Positions 1 to 6,059 of a DNA stretch of 6,086 nt are shown piece after piece. The stretch is taken from the NCBI GenBank assembly GCA_963654355.1, contig CAVKBM010000206.1, positions 1-6,086 on the forward strand, written 5' to 3'. Numbering within the stretch: position 1 is the stretch's first letter; each line of letters opens with the position of its first letter. Source of the stretch: UBA1181 sp963654355 (GTDB lineage: Bacteria; Bacteroidota; Bacteroidia; Bacteroidales; Paludibacteraceae). Under the pieces are notes generated by a model that was not told where the DNA came from, searched no databases, and was given only the letters and a program-made list of their open reading frames with translations. The position numbers and the translations under genes are program-made.

Positions 1-2
1 AA

Positions 3-56
3 AGGGGCTTCGGGCAGGATTTTTATGCCATTTTGAGTTTTAGCGGACAGCAATAA
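3..56 (+). other. possible C-terminal tail of an upstream gene (very short, uncertain)
   Basis: The frame beginning at position 3 is open from the window edge and reads RGFGQDFYAILSFSGQQ before a TAA at 54-56. This could be the end of a gene that starts before the window. Seventeen codons are too few to identify a family or to be sure the frame is coding. A second frame is open from 44 to a TAG at 143-145 and contains an ATG at 86 (MFELLVKTFPSNSQSDDVT). It looks equally protein-like, so the true tail could lie in that frame, or a frameshift could connect the two. Confidence 0.2.
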
Positions 57-204
57 TAGAAAATAAGGAGTCTCATCAACAGAAAATGTTTGAACTTCTT
101 GTAAAAACATTCCCTTCTAACAGTCAATCAGACGATGTAACATAGAAGTCAATGTTATAATTACCGGGTATGCCTGGTTTACTATCTCCCAAGGAGGACA
201 GCCG
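57..204. other. leader region upstream of the first gene, no assignable gene
   Basis: This stretch carries no ORF of convincing size. It has a 7-bp inverted repeat (AATGTTT 85-91 / AAACATT 105-111) with a 13-nt loop. No T-run follows it, so it is not a convincing terminator. A TATAAT hexamer sits at 156-161, but there is no matching upstream box, and the Bacteroidota promoter pattern (TTTG, about 20 nt, TAnnTTTG) is not seen. A weak 5-bp hairpin (CCGGG/CCTGG, one G-T pair) lies at 164-177. The start of transcription for the first unit is therefore not resolved. Confidence 0.4.
191..197 (+). promoter_or_regulatory. strong Shine-Dalgarno site for the gene at 205
   Basis: AAGGAGG lies 7 nt before the ATG at 205, an essentially perfect anti-SD match at ideal spacing. 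It fixes 205 as the start of the gene. This matters because the reading frame is later cut by a stop codon: the strong site argues that the split reading frame descends from a properly expressed gene. Confidence 0.75.
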
Positions 205-873
205 ATGAAACGACAAAAAGAAACTGACAAGAACTACGAGAAGGTTTACGATAAACGCATGAAACTCTACGGCATCAAGAAGAAAGGCGAGCGTACATGG
301 TACATCAAGCCTTGCTTCCAGAATGTAGAGTCGGATGTCTTTGACAAATACGTGAACGACGAGGTATGGTTTCGCCAGAACGGCAAGTAAGGTCGCATCT
401 ATTTGCCGGAGCAGCGCATCGTACTTCCGCCCATCTATGGCTATCCCATCGACTTTTACAAGAACGGACAGTCCATGACGCGGAAAGACTACAAGGCTGG
501 AGTGATCGACCGCGAGAGCAACGAGCGCGAGTTCGCATTTGAACAAAAGAAATATAAAGTTGCCATAGATGTATATTTCTTAAATCACCACGAGCAACGC
601 ACATGTGAAGACAACTACGCATTCGATCTTTTCATCCGCTCCAAGCATCCCGATGCCTTATCCAAAGAAGAAGAATTGGCTTTTGCAGAAGAAGACTACC
701 AAGCCAATGTCGGATTATTCAATAAACTGATTCCATGGATTATGAATGCTCTTGAACGCAAAGCAGACGGACGGCTTCGTAGTATATCTATTTTCTCCAG
801 AAATAGCATCAAAGATATTTTGAAACGGACAATGCAGGGTATAAATCATTCTATCGAGAACAATGAAAATTAA
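205..873 (+). pseudogene. unrecognised protein gene interrupted by an in-frame TAA
   Basis: I do not recognise the family. The frame from ATG 205 runs 61 codons to a TAA at 388-390. It then stays open in the same frame for 160 more codons to TAA 871-873, giving 222 positions in total. The sequence on both sides of the stop (FRQNGK / GRIYLPEQRIVLPP) reads as one continuous domain, so a nonsense change (for example from TAT, TAC, GAA, CAA or AAA) or a sequencing error is more likely than two genes. The N-terminal part is very basic (Lys/Arg-rich, residues 1-35). The C-terminal part is mixed helical and acidic, with no membrane segment or signal peptide. Reinitiation is conceivable at TTG 403 or ATG 475, but neither has a good ribosome site. 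By hand count, GC is about 50% over 241-540 and 39% over 541-840, so the gene may be mosaic. The stop codon overlaps the ribosome site of the next gene, suggesting one operon. Confidence 0.6.
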
Positions 874-881
874 GGATTACA

Positions 882-1394
882 ATGATACAATACATTTCCA
901 ACACCGACCACTACAAGGAGGTGCTTTCACGGGTGCAGACCGTGAAGCACTCTCTTTGGATTGGAACGGCTGACATCAAAGACCTATATGTAGAGGCGGG
1001 CAAGGAGAAGAAGCCTTTCCTGGCTCTGTTGGCGCAGCTCATACGCAAGGGCGTGGAGGTGCGGCTCATTCATGCAAAGGAACCTGGCCAGGCATTCCGT
1101 GAGGACTTTGACAAGTACCCCGTCTTGTACGACCGTCTGGAGCGAGTACTCTGTCCCCGTGTCCATTTCAAGATGCTCGTCTTTGACTTCAAAGAGGTCT
1201 ATATTGGTAGTGCCAACCTGACAGGTGCCGGTATTGGCATGAAGGGCGAAGATAAACGCAACTTTGAGGCTGGCATATTGACTGATGACCCTACTATAGT
1301 TGAGCAAGCCATGAACCAGTTTGATGACGTATGGATTGGCAAGTTCTGCAAGAAGTGCAAGCGCAGAGACTTCTGCCATGACCCTATAAAATGA
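882..1394 (+). CDS. small phospholipase D-superfamily protein (single HKD motif) with Cys/His tail
   Basis: A 170-residue protein with one clear HKD motif: H95-x-K97-x4-D102, followed by the typical G109-S110-A-N112 segment (YIGSANLTG) and a downstream Glu (E129). PLD-superfamily enzymes use the His in a phosphohistidine intermediate and need two motifs, so single-motif members normally act as homodimers. Substrates in the family include phospholipids, DNA and RNA; the small size and lack of a signal peptide favour a cytoplasmic nuclease-like role, as an inference. The C-terminus ends in C156-x2-C159-x5-C165-H166 within a Lys/Arg-rich stretch, which could bind zinc or a metal cluster. An AAGGA at 872-876, overlapping the previous stop codon, lies 5 nt before the ATG and supports this start and co-transcription with the preceding gene. 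A terminator follows 30 bp after the stop. GC is higher here than in the genes downstream (33/60 and 36/60 in two blocks counted). Confidence 0.85.
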   Translation: MIQYISNTDHYKEVLSRVQTVKHSLWIGTADIKDLYVEAGKEKKPFLALLAQLIRKGVEVRLIHAKEPGQAFREDFDKYPVLYDRLERVLCPRVHFKMLVFDFKEVYIGSANLTGAGIGMKGEDKRNFEAGILTDDPTIVEQAMNQFDDVWIGKFCKKCKRRDFCHDPIK

Positions 1395-1423
1395 AGTAAA
1401 TCACATATTTTTCTCACTTTCTC

Positions 1424-1464
1424 AGGAGGTGCGCCCGCAGTTGGCACACCTCCTTTATTATTTT
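1424..1464 (+). terminator. intrinsic (rho-independent) terminator
   Basis: A perfect 8-bp stem (AGGAGGTG 1424-1431 / CACCTCCT 1447-1454) continues past one C-A mismatch into a 3-bp GCC/GGC pairing, with the 7-nt loop CGCAGTT. It is followed immediately by TTTATTATTTT. It sits 30 bp after the PLD-like gene and should end that transcript. The genes from 1496 onward therefore probably need their own promoter or partial readthrough. Confidence 0.88.
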
Positions 1465-1495
1465 GCATCCAAATTGACGTTAATAGCAGAATACA
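1465..1495 (+). promoter_or_regulatory. likely promoter region of the second unit, elements unresolved
   Basis: Only about 30 bp separate the terminator tail from the ATG at 1496, so any promoter must lie in or overlap the terminator. A TTTG at 1462-1465 could serve as a Bacteroidota -33 box, but no TAnnTTTG follows at about 20 nt. A TTGACG at 1474-1479 resembles a -35 box but is too close to the ATG. No Shine-Dalgarno sequence precedes 1496, so a very short or absent leader is possible. The call rests on position rather than on motifs. Confidence 0.25.
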
Positions 1496-2170
1496 ATGAA
1501 CATTCAACAGATTTTTCATGATCCACGCATCGTGATGCTAGAGGAAGAGATTGCAAGGAGAAGCGAACATTGCCGATACTCTGATGAAGAAAAGCATGTG
1601 ATGAAATATCTGCTTGAAGAGCGACGTAACGTACTTTGGCATCTGAATGTATATAACGATGAGACGAAACGACTCCTTGTTGAATTCAATGATGCACTCC
1701 GAAAGGCTTGCGCTGAGCTATATCGCCGTACAATGGCTGTTTATCAAGAATGCCGGCATTGTGAAGACGACCCTGAAAACTTAGAAGTAGAGGGAAAGAT
1801 ATTCCTTGGCTACGAATATTCAGCCCTTCACCCCGTCCAGACAGAAACGGCAAAGCTGGTGTGGGAAGCCCTCACATGTGGAGGTTTCAGTGCACTCTAT
1901 GATGATGGCTGCGCGTGGTCTCTCCGTTTCTGTAGAGAATATCCGCCAGAAAATAGCGGACATGAGACTTTGGAGAATTGGCTGGGCATGGAAGATTCGA
2001 ATGACAACTGGAACGAGGGGTTGGACAGAGAATGGTCGAAAGACCTACACCTTATACATCCATTCCATAATCTATATGACAGCTGCTACTTCTCCCTATA
2101 CGACCTTATCTATGTGAGAGTGTTCAATCTGGAAGTGCATGTGGAATTTGACGACAAAGTAAAATACTAA
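1496..2170 (+). CDS. unrecognised acidic protein, first gene of the ravA-viaA unit
   Basis: A 224-residue protein that I cannot assign to a family. Residues about 10-85 are rich in Glu, Arg and Leu and should form long helices, possibly a coiled coil. Residues 86-89 form a CxxC (ECRHCE), and Cys also occurs at 26, 72, 128, 139, 146 and 197. The C-terminal third is aromatic and acidic, with a compact motif (HPFHNLYDSCYFSLYDL, residues 188-204) followed by alternating hydrophobics that suggest beta strands. There is no signal peptide or membrane segment, so it is probably cytoplasmic. It sits 67 bp before the RavA-type gene on the same strand with no terminator between them. This makes it a candidate partner, substrate or sensor of the ATPase, by position only. 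E. coli ravA-viaA has no equivalent neighbour that I know of. Confidence 0.75.
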   Translation: MNIQQIFHDPRIVMLEEEIARRSEHCRYSDEEKHVMKYLLEERRNVLWHLNVYNDETKRLLVEFNDALRKACAELYRRTMAVYQECRHCEDDPENLEVEGKIFLGYEYSALHPVQTETAKLVWEALTCGGFSALYDDGCAWSLRFCREYPPENSGHETLENWLGMEDSNDNWNEGLDREWSKDLHLIHPFHNLYDSCYFSLYDLIYVRVFNLEVHVEFDDKVKY

Positions 2171-2223
2171 ACGACGAGAATGACTTGACAGCATTCCAAG
2201 AATTTCAGATGAATAACCCATAG

Positions 2224-2229
2224 AAAGGA
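2224..2229 (+). promoter_or_regulatory. Shine-Dalgarno site for the RavA-type gene
   Basis: AAAGGA lies 8 nt before ATG 2238, a good spacing. A second purine run, AAGAGG (2231-2236), lies too close to the start to be used. The site supports 2238 as the start, which also places the N-terminal helix (VREHIAKLIEMM) where E. coli RavA has its own. Confidence 0.6.
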
Positions 2230-2237
2230 CAAGAGGT

Positions 2238-3830
2238 ATGAAAATAAAGGTCAAAGAGAACATGCTCTCCACAGAAGAACTGTCGGTGAGAGAGCATATC
2301 GCCAAACTTATTGAGATGATGAGTCAGGGTCTATACGAGAAAGAATACATTATGGTTGTGGCCTTATTGAGTGCCATTGCTGGTGAAAGTATCTTCTTGC
2401 TTGGCCCTCCGGGAACGGCAAAGAGTATGGTGTCACGCCGATTGAAACTTGTATTTAAGGGAGCAAAATCCTTTGAACACCTGATGTCGCGGTTCTCTAC
2501 TCCCGATGAAATCTTTGGCCCCGTATCTATCTCGAAACTGAAGAATGAAGACAAGTATGAGCGACTGGTTGACGGTTATCTGCCAGATGCAGAGGTCATA
2601 TTCCTGGATGAGATATGGAAGGCCGGACCTGCTATTCAGAATGCTTTGCTCACTGCCATCAACGAGCGCATTTTCAAGAATGGCTCCGACACATTGCGTC
2701 TCCCGATGAAAGCCCTCATTGCGGCCAGTAACGAGTTGCCAGCCGAGGATGAAGGACTTGAAGCTTTGTGGGACAGATTTCTTGTGCGTATGGTTTCCAA
2801 CTGCATCAGCAATGAAAAGACGTTCTACAAGATGGTAAGGAGCAAGAGCATCGAGGAACCTGTTATTGCTGAAAACTGTCTTGTAGATGACGCACTACAC
2901 CTCAAATGGCTGGCTGCTATCCACGAAGTTGAGATAACCGATGAAATTTGTCGGCTCGTTACCAATGTCCGTAAGATTATGGCCGAGCAACAGAAGAAAG
3001 AGGAGATTTCAACCTTGGATTACTACATCTCCGATCGCCGATGGAAGAAGATTTTTCATCTCATGCAGGTGTCTGCTTTCTTGAACGGAAGAAACGCCAT
3101 TAATGTGACCGATAGCATACTTCTTTTCCATTGCTTATGGAACAAAGTGGAAGCCATTCCTGTGGTACTGGATGCTGTTTGTTCTGCCATTACTGCAGAT
3201 TGTGATGGAAAAATCGTACAAAACGTTAAGGCATTGGACAAACTCATTGCCCAGCTCTCGGCCAACATGCAGCAGGGGCGTATGCCTATTGATAGTGCAG
3301 AGGAAGATTATGTGGTGACGAGCTATTTCTACTATATCGTAGAAGGCTTCCAAAATGGATCCTGCTTGTTCGCCCGTTTAGACTATAACCATATTGACAC
3401 GAGAAAGCCCATAGATGGCATTCTCTACTACGAGGAGAAAAGCAAAAGTTGGATAATCCATGCCATCTATACCAGCGCACCTTTCGACTACAAAATGTCA
3501 AGCGAGAAAATAACAAAGGTGAAACTGCAAAAATGCAAGGGTGGAATCATGGTAGATGGCATTCCATATTTGTTCAAGAAGAAAGGCCGTGGCTTTTCTA
3601 ATTCTGAGCCTGATGTTCCGTCTTCGACATGTGCTGACATCTTGTTTACTGAGTGTGCCTCGATTCGGTCAGAATTTGAAAATCTGAAAGCGCAGTTTGT
3701 CAAGGACTGCAATCTGTTCGTTTCTGATGATGACATCAAATTGATTGGCAAACAACTGAGCAAGACCGATAAGACCCTGAAAGATTTGGAAATCAAGGTA
3801 CAGAATACTAAACTATTGATGTTGCGCTAA
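2238..3830 (+). CDS. ravA: RavA-type MoxR-family AAA+ ATPase
   Basis: A 530-residue protein, close to the length of E. coli RavA (498), and clearly similar to it from memory over the whole AAA+ module. Walker A is GPPGTAKS (56-63) and Walker B is VIFLDE (120-125), followed by the RavA-typical IWKAGPAIQN. Sensor 1 is N165 in AASNELP, the arginine finger is R180 in WDRFLVR, and sensor 2 lies in SDRRWKK (265-271). All catalytic elements are intact, so an active hexameric ATPase is expected. Residues about 355-450 look beta-rich and correspond in position to the LARA domain, which in E. coli binds the lysine decarboxylase LdcI, but they are strongly diverged. Residues about 470-525 form a helical tail that aligns with the RavA C-terminal helices. 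RavA works with the VWA protein ViaA at the inner membrane and respiratory complexes in E. coli. Its stop overlaps the viaA start (TAATG, 3828-3832), so the two should be translationally coupled. Confidence 0.95.
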   Translation: MKIKVKENMLSTEELSVREHIAKLIEMMSQGLYEKEYIMVVALLSAIAGESIFLLGPPGTAKSMVSRRLKLVFKGAKSFEHLMSRFSTPDEIFGPVSISKLKNEDKYERLVDGYLPDAEVIFLDEIWKAGPAIQNALLTAINERIFKNGSDTLRLPMKALIAASNELPAEDEGLEALWDRFLVRMVSNCISNEKTFYKMVRSKSIEEPVIAENCLVDDALHLKWLAAIHEVEITDEICRLVTNVRKIMAEQQKKEEISTLDYYISDRRWKKIFHLMQVSAFLNGRNAINVTDSILLFHCLWNKVEAIPVVLDAVCSAITADCDGKIVQNVKALDKLIAQLSANMQQGRMPIDSAEEDYVVTSYFYYIVEGFQNGSCLFARLDYNHIDTRKPIDGILYYEEKSKSWIIHAIYTSAPFDYKMSSEKITKVKLQKCKGGIMVDGIPYLFKKKGRGFSNSEPDVPSSTCADILFTECASIRSEFENLKAQFVKDCNLFVSDDDIKLIGKQLSKTDKTLKDLEIKVQNTKLLMLR

Positions 3831-5188
3831 TGGAAAAGGAAGAATATATTGACCAAAGGGTGACTGCCTATAGTGAGGCTTTCGACTTTTACATGGATTG
3901 CGGTCAATTGCCTGATATGATGCCAAGTGGCGATTTATTATCCAGGTACATGAAATCTGTAATAGATGCTAATCCGCAGTTGGATAGCCAGGATGCCACT
4001 TGGAAGGAAGTGCTGAAGGATGACCTTTTGGCCTTCTTATCAGCACTCCTTGGCGCATTCTTTGAGGTAGAACAGGCACATCAGAAAGAAACGGATTTCA
4101 TTGAACGGTTCCAAAACGCAGAACTCGAACAACAGCGCCAAGCATGGCCGGCGGTGTATAAGCATGTGAAGGGGAACTATGCTTCTACAGATGTGAATAT
4201 CGATGGCTATGTAGAGCAATTCAAAGACCATGAAACGCAGGATGTCATTGACGCACTGACTGAAGACTGGAAAAAAGCTGCCGACAAAAGGCTGAACAAA
4301 AAGGAAGAACAACTTTTGGAACATAACAAAGACAGGTGGGAACGACACATGCGTGAATGGGGACGGAGCGATTATGAGCGGCGAAAGAAGATAGACCAGA
4401 TGTATTACCGATACCCCATGCTGCAGGAGATAGTACGTATTATCGGGCGCGAACAACCACAGCGAAAGGACGAGAAAGATGATATCGTGTACAAGTCTAT
4501 GCCGATACTTTTGTCAAATCCTACCACAGCAACAGAGATAGAGCAGATTTTCATAGGCAACGATTTGTCTCACGTCATTCCTACGGAGATTGCTACACTG
4601 TCAGAGCCGAATACCGAAATGATGTTCTTCAAGAAGTTTGCAGAACGGCAACTGCAAATCTTTGCAAACAAACCGCCCATGACTGCCCAAGACAAGCAAG
4701 TGCAGGAAAGTCAGACGAAACCACGTCTGGAAAAAGGACCGATTATCGTGAGTATTGACACCAGTGGCTCGATGATGGGCAAGCCAGAGAAGTTAGCTCG
4801 CAGTCTCTTGATGCAACTGCTTCGTTTGGCTAAGAAACAGCACCGCAAGTGTTTCGTCATAACCTTCTCGGTGAGGGCAAAGGCGTTGGAACTGACAAGC
4901 CCTGCCAATTGGAGTCGATTGAAGAAGTTCCTGGAAGAAGGATTCAGTGGTGGTACTGATGGTGAACGGATGCTTGCAGCTGCTCTTAATGCGTTGCAGA
5001 CAAAAGACTTCTGTATGGCAGATGTATTGATTATAAGCGACTTCTTTTTCCCGCTTCCCAAAGACAAGACTTGTAAACGAATGGAAACTGAACATTCAAA
5101 AGGAACAAGGTATTATGGATTGCAAATAGGCAAATCAGCGAATCCGTATGTCAGGGTATTGGATAAAATATGGCAGCTTAGTGTATGA
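3830..5188 (+). CDS. viaA: ViaA-type VWA-domain protein, partner of RavA
   Basis: A 452-residue protein (E. coli ViaA has 483). Residues 1-270 are helical and highly charged, with Lys/Glu-rich helices at about 140-190. Residues 246-278 (HVIPTEIATLSEP and FFKKFAERQL) match the segment that precedes the VWA domain in ViaA. The C-terminal VWA domain (about 303-452) has a complete metal-ion-dependent adhesion site: D310-T-S312-G-S314, T376 in GGTD, and D404 in ISDFF. It should therefore bind Mg2+ and a protein ligand. ViaA stimulates RavA ATPase activity in E. coli, and the pair binds phospholipids of the inner membrane. The gene starts inside the stop codon of ravA (TAATG) without its own ribosome site, and its TGA overlaps the next ATG (ATGA, 5185-5188). 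Identification is by domain, motif and neighbour together. Confidence 0.94.
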   Translation: MEKEEYIDQRVTAYSEAFDFYMDCGQLPDMMPSGDLLSRYMKSVIDANPQLDSQDATWKEVLKDDLLAFLSALLGAFFEVEQAHQKETDFIERFQNAELEQQRQAWPAVYKHVKGNYASTDVNIDGYVEQFKDHETQDVIDALTEDWKKAADKRLNKKEEQLLEHNKDRWERHMREWGRSDYERRKKIDQMYYRYPMLQEIVRIIGREQPQRKDEKDDIVYKSMPILLSNPTTATEIEQIFIGNDLSHVIPTEIATLSEPNTEMMFFKKFAERQLQIFANKPPMTAQDKQVQESQTKPRLEKGPIIVSIDTSGSMMGKPEKLARSLLMQLLRLAKKQHRKCFVITFSVRAKALELTSPANWSRLKKFLEEGFSGGTDGERMLAAALNALQTKDFCMADVLIISDFFFPLPKDKTCKRMETEHSKGTRYYGLQIGKSANPYVRVLDKIWQLSV

Positions 5189-5799
5189 CAAAGACAGGAA
5201 CATTTTATATCAATGAGAATATGAGGCTCAACTCCAAGTACTTCTGTCTATTGATGCACAAAGTGGACTATGATGTTTTGCTTTTGGAGTCGAAGTTTTG
5301 CAAGCCTGGCCGTGAGATATATTCCAAATCGGGCACCAGTTCGATTGTAGCAGAATTTGATGACCGAACTCTCCATATCTTCTATTCTGATAGAACTTTA
5401 TGGAACAACAGGCTCTTGCAATCATGGCTGCGCAAATTACTCAAAGAAAAGATAATCGAGGTGGCAGAGCGTGTGCTCCCTGCTCGTCTTCACTTTTGGG
5501 AAGTACAGAAGAATTTGAATGCCAAAAGTGTGAAGGTAAAAAAACTCCGCAGAAACACATTAGGGTGTTGCTCCATAGACGGGTGTATAAAACTCAGTCC
5601 TAAAATTCTGCTTATGCCGGAAAGCTATATGGACTCTGTCATCCTCCACGAAATGGCTCATTTGAAATACCACCATCATCGCAAATCATTTTGGAAATTC
5701 CTGACCATACTGCTTGGTGAGGATTCCAATTTGCAGAAAGTGAGGATGGACATTGAAATGGGAATACGTTATCTCTATCTCGATTACATTCTAAAATGA
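5185..5799 (+). CDS. YgjP-like zinc metallopeptidase (DUF45/SprT-type)
   Basis: A 204-residue protein with a zinc-peptidase core: H155-E156-M-A-H159-L, then H165 followed by KSFW. The third-ligand spacing equals that of the YgjP family (HELAHL...H..FW). The block before it (LGCCSIDGCIKLSPKILLMP, 126-145) matches the conserved YgjP strand usually written WGSCs..G.I.LN..L...P, with Trp replaced by Leu and Ser by Cys. The N-terminal 70 residues are strand-rich, as in the family. The protein is longer than E. coli YgjP, which as I recall has just under 170 residues. There is no signal peptide, so it should be cytoplasmic. Its start overlaps the viaA stop (ATGA), which implies coupled translation and near-equal production. 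By context it may be a proteolytic effector or processing enzyme of the RavA-ViaA pair; that role is inferred. Confidence 0.88.
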   Translation: MTKTGTFYINENMRLNSKYFCLLMHKVDYDVLLLESKFCKPGREIYSKSGTSSIVAEFDDRTLHIFYSDRTLWNNRLLQSWLRKLLKEKIIEVAERVLPARLHFWEVQKNLNAKSVKVKKLRRNTLGCCSIDGCIKLSPKILLMPESYMDSVILHEMAHLKYHHHRKSFWKFLTILLGEDSNLQKVRMDIEMGIRYLYLDYILK

Positions 5800-5876
5800 A
5801 GACATATTGCATGTCATACTCCACCAGCACGATGAGTTAGGCATATCAAATCGACTTAAGAGAAAATGGTCGATAA
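5800..5876 (+). other. intergenic gap after the peptidase gene
   Basis: A 77-bp gap. A 5-bp inverted repeat (GACAT 5801-5805 / ATGTC 5811-5815) follows the peptidase stop, but it is short and has no T-run, so I do not call it a terminator. No promoter consensus stands out. Transcription from the peptidase gene into the small winged-helix gene is possible. Confidence 0.4.
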
Positions 5877-5885
5877 ATGGTCGAT
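5864..5885 (+). repeat. 11-bp perfect tandem duplication covering a start codon
   Basis: AAATGGTCGAT occurs twice back to back (5864-5874 and 5875-5885). Each copy contains ATGGTCGAT, so two identical Met-Val-Asp starts exist 11 bp apart in different frames. The second (5877) opens the winged-helix frame. The first (5866) opens an unrelated 60-codon frame with no recognisable domain. A TAA formed across the junction (5874-5876) lies directly in front of the second ATG. It is probably a recent slippage or repair duplication. Confidence 0.85.
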
Positions 5886-6059
5886 ATTCTTGTATTTATG
5901 GCCGACAAACTGGAAGTTACAACAAATGAAATCGTTTCCGAATTCGGTTTCTCTTCCACAACTGCCAAGCGTTATATGCGCCAACTTACAGAGTACGGCT
6001 ATCTTGAAGCGCATGGCGGCAATAAGAATCGTAGATATAGCATCATAACAACATTATAA
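5877..6059 (+). CDS. small winged helix-turn-helix protein, possibly a detached C-terminal domain
   Basis: A 60-residue protein that reads as one winged HTH. A first helix (DILVFMADKL) is followed by TTNEIVSEFGFSS and the recognition helix TTAKRYMRQLTEYGYLEA (28-45). A wing, GGNKNRRYSII (47-57), comes next. This pattern is typical of the C-terminal DNA-binding domain of larger Bacteroidota proteins such as Fic-domain or AlbA_2/Schlafen-type ATP-binding proteins. The gene may therefore be a remnant of one of those rather than a stand-alone regulator. In-frame stops lie just upstream (5874-5876 and 5838-5840), so it does not extend as it stands. There is no good ribosome site; only the weak AAGAGAAA precedes the duplicated start. 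If expressed alone, it could be an autoregulator of the neighbouring unit. Confidence 0.55.
   Translation: MVDILVFMADKLEVTTNEIVSEFGFSSTTAKRYMRQLTEYGYLEAHGGNKNRRYSIITTL

Noticed and set aside
85..111. 7-bp inverted repeat as a terminator
   Set aside because: AT-rich weak stem with a 13-nt loop and no following T-run.
86..145. 19-codon ORF MFELLVKTFPSNSQSDDVT with TAAGGAG upstream
   Set aside because: The SD-like site is about 15 nt from the ATG, too far to be convincing, and the frame is open upstream of the ATG, so it may instead be a gene tail.
156..161. TATAAT as a promoter -10 box
   Set aside because: No -35 at proper spacing, and it is not the Bacteroidota consensus; one hexamer is expected by chance in AT-rich DNA.
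124..546. 140-codon minus-strand ORF
   Set aside because: It lies antisense to the basic-rich first gene, has no domain, and mirrors a coding strand that has a strong ribosome site.
984..1379. 131-codon minus-strand ORF
   Set aside because: It is fully antisense to the PLD-like gene, whose HKD motif proves the + frame.
1806..2117. 103-codon + strand ORF within the unknown gene
   Set aside because: It is an out-of-frame shadow inside 1496-2170, with no ribosome site and low-complexity Met/Thr content.
2185..2190. TTGACA upstream of ravA as a -35 box
   Set aside because: No -10 element at 16-18 bp spacing; the gene is more simply read from the upstream unit.
4040..4456. 138-codon minus-strand ORF with hydrophobic stretches
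   Set aside because: It is antisense to the helical half of viaA; the hydrophobicity is the mirror of Lys/Glu-rich codons.
5866..6048. 60-codon ORF from the first duplicated ATG
   Set aside because: Overlaps the winged-helix frame and shows no domain logic; the other frame encodes a recognisable fold.
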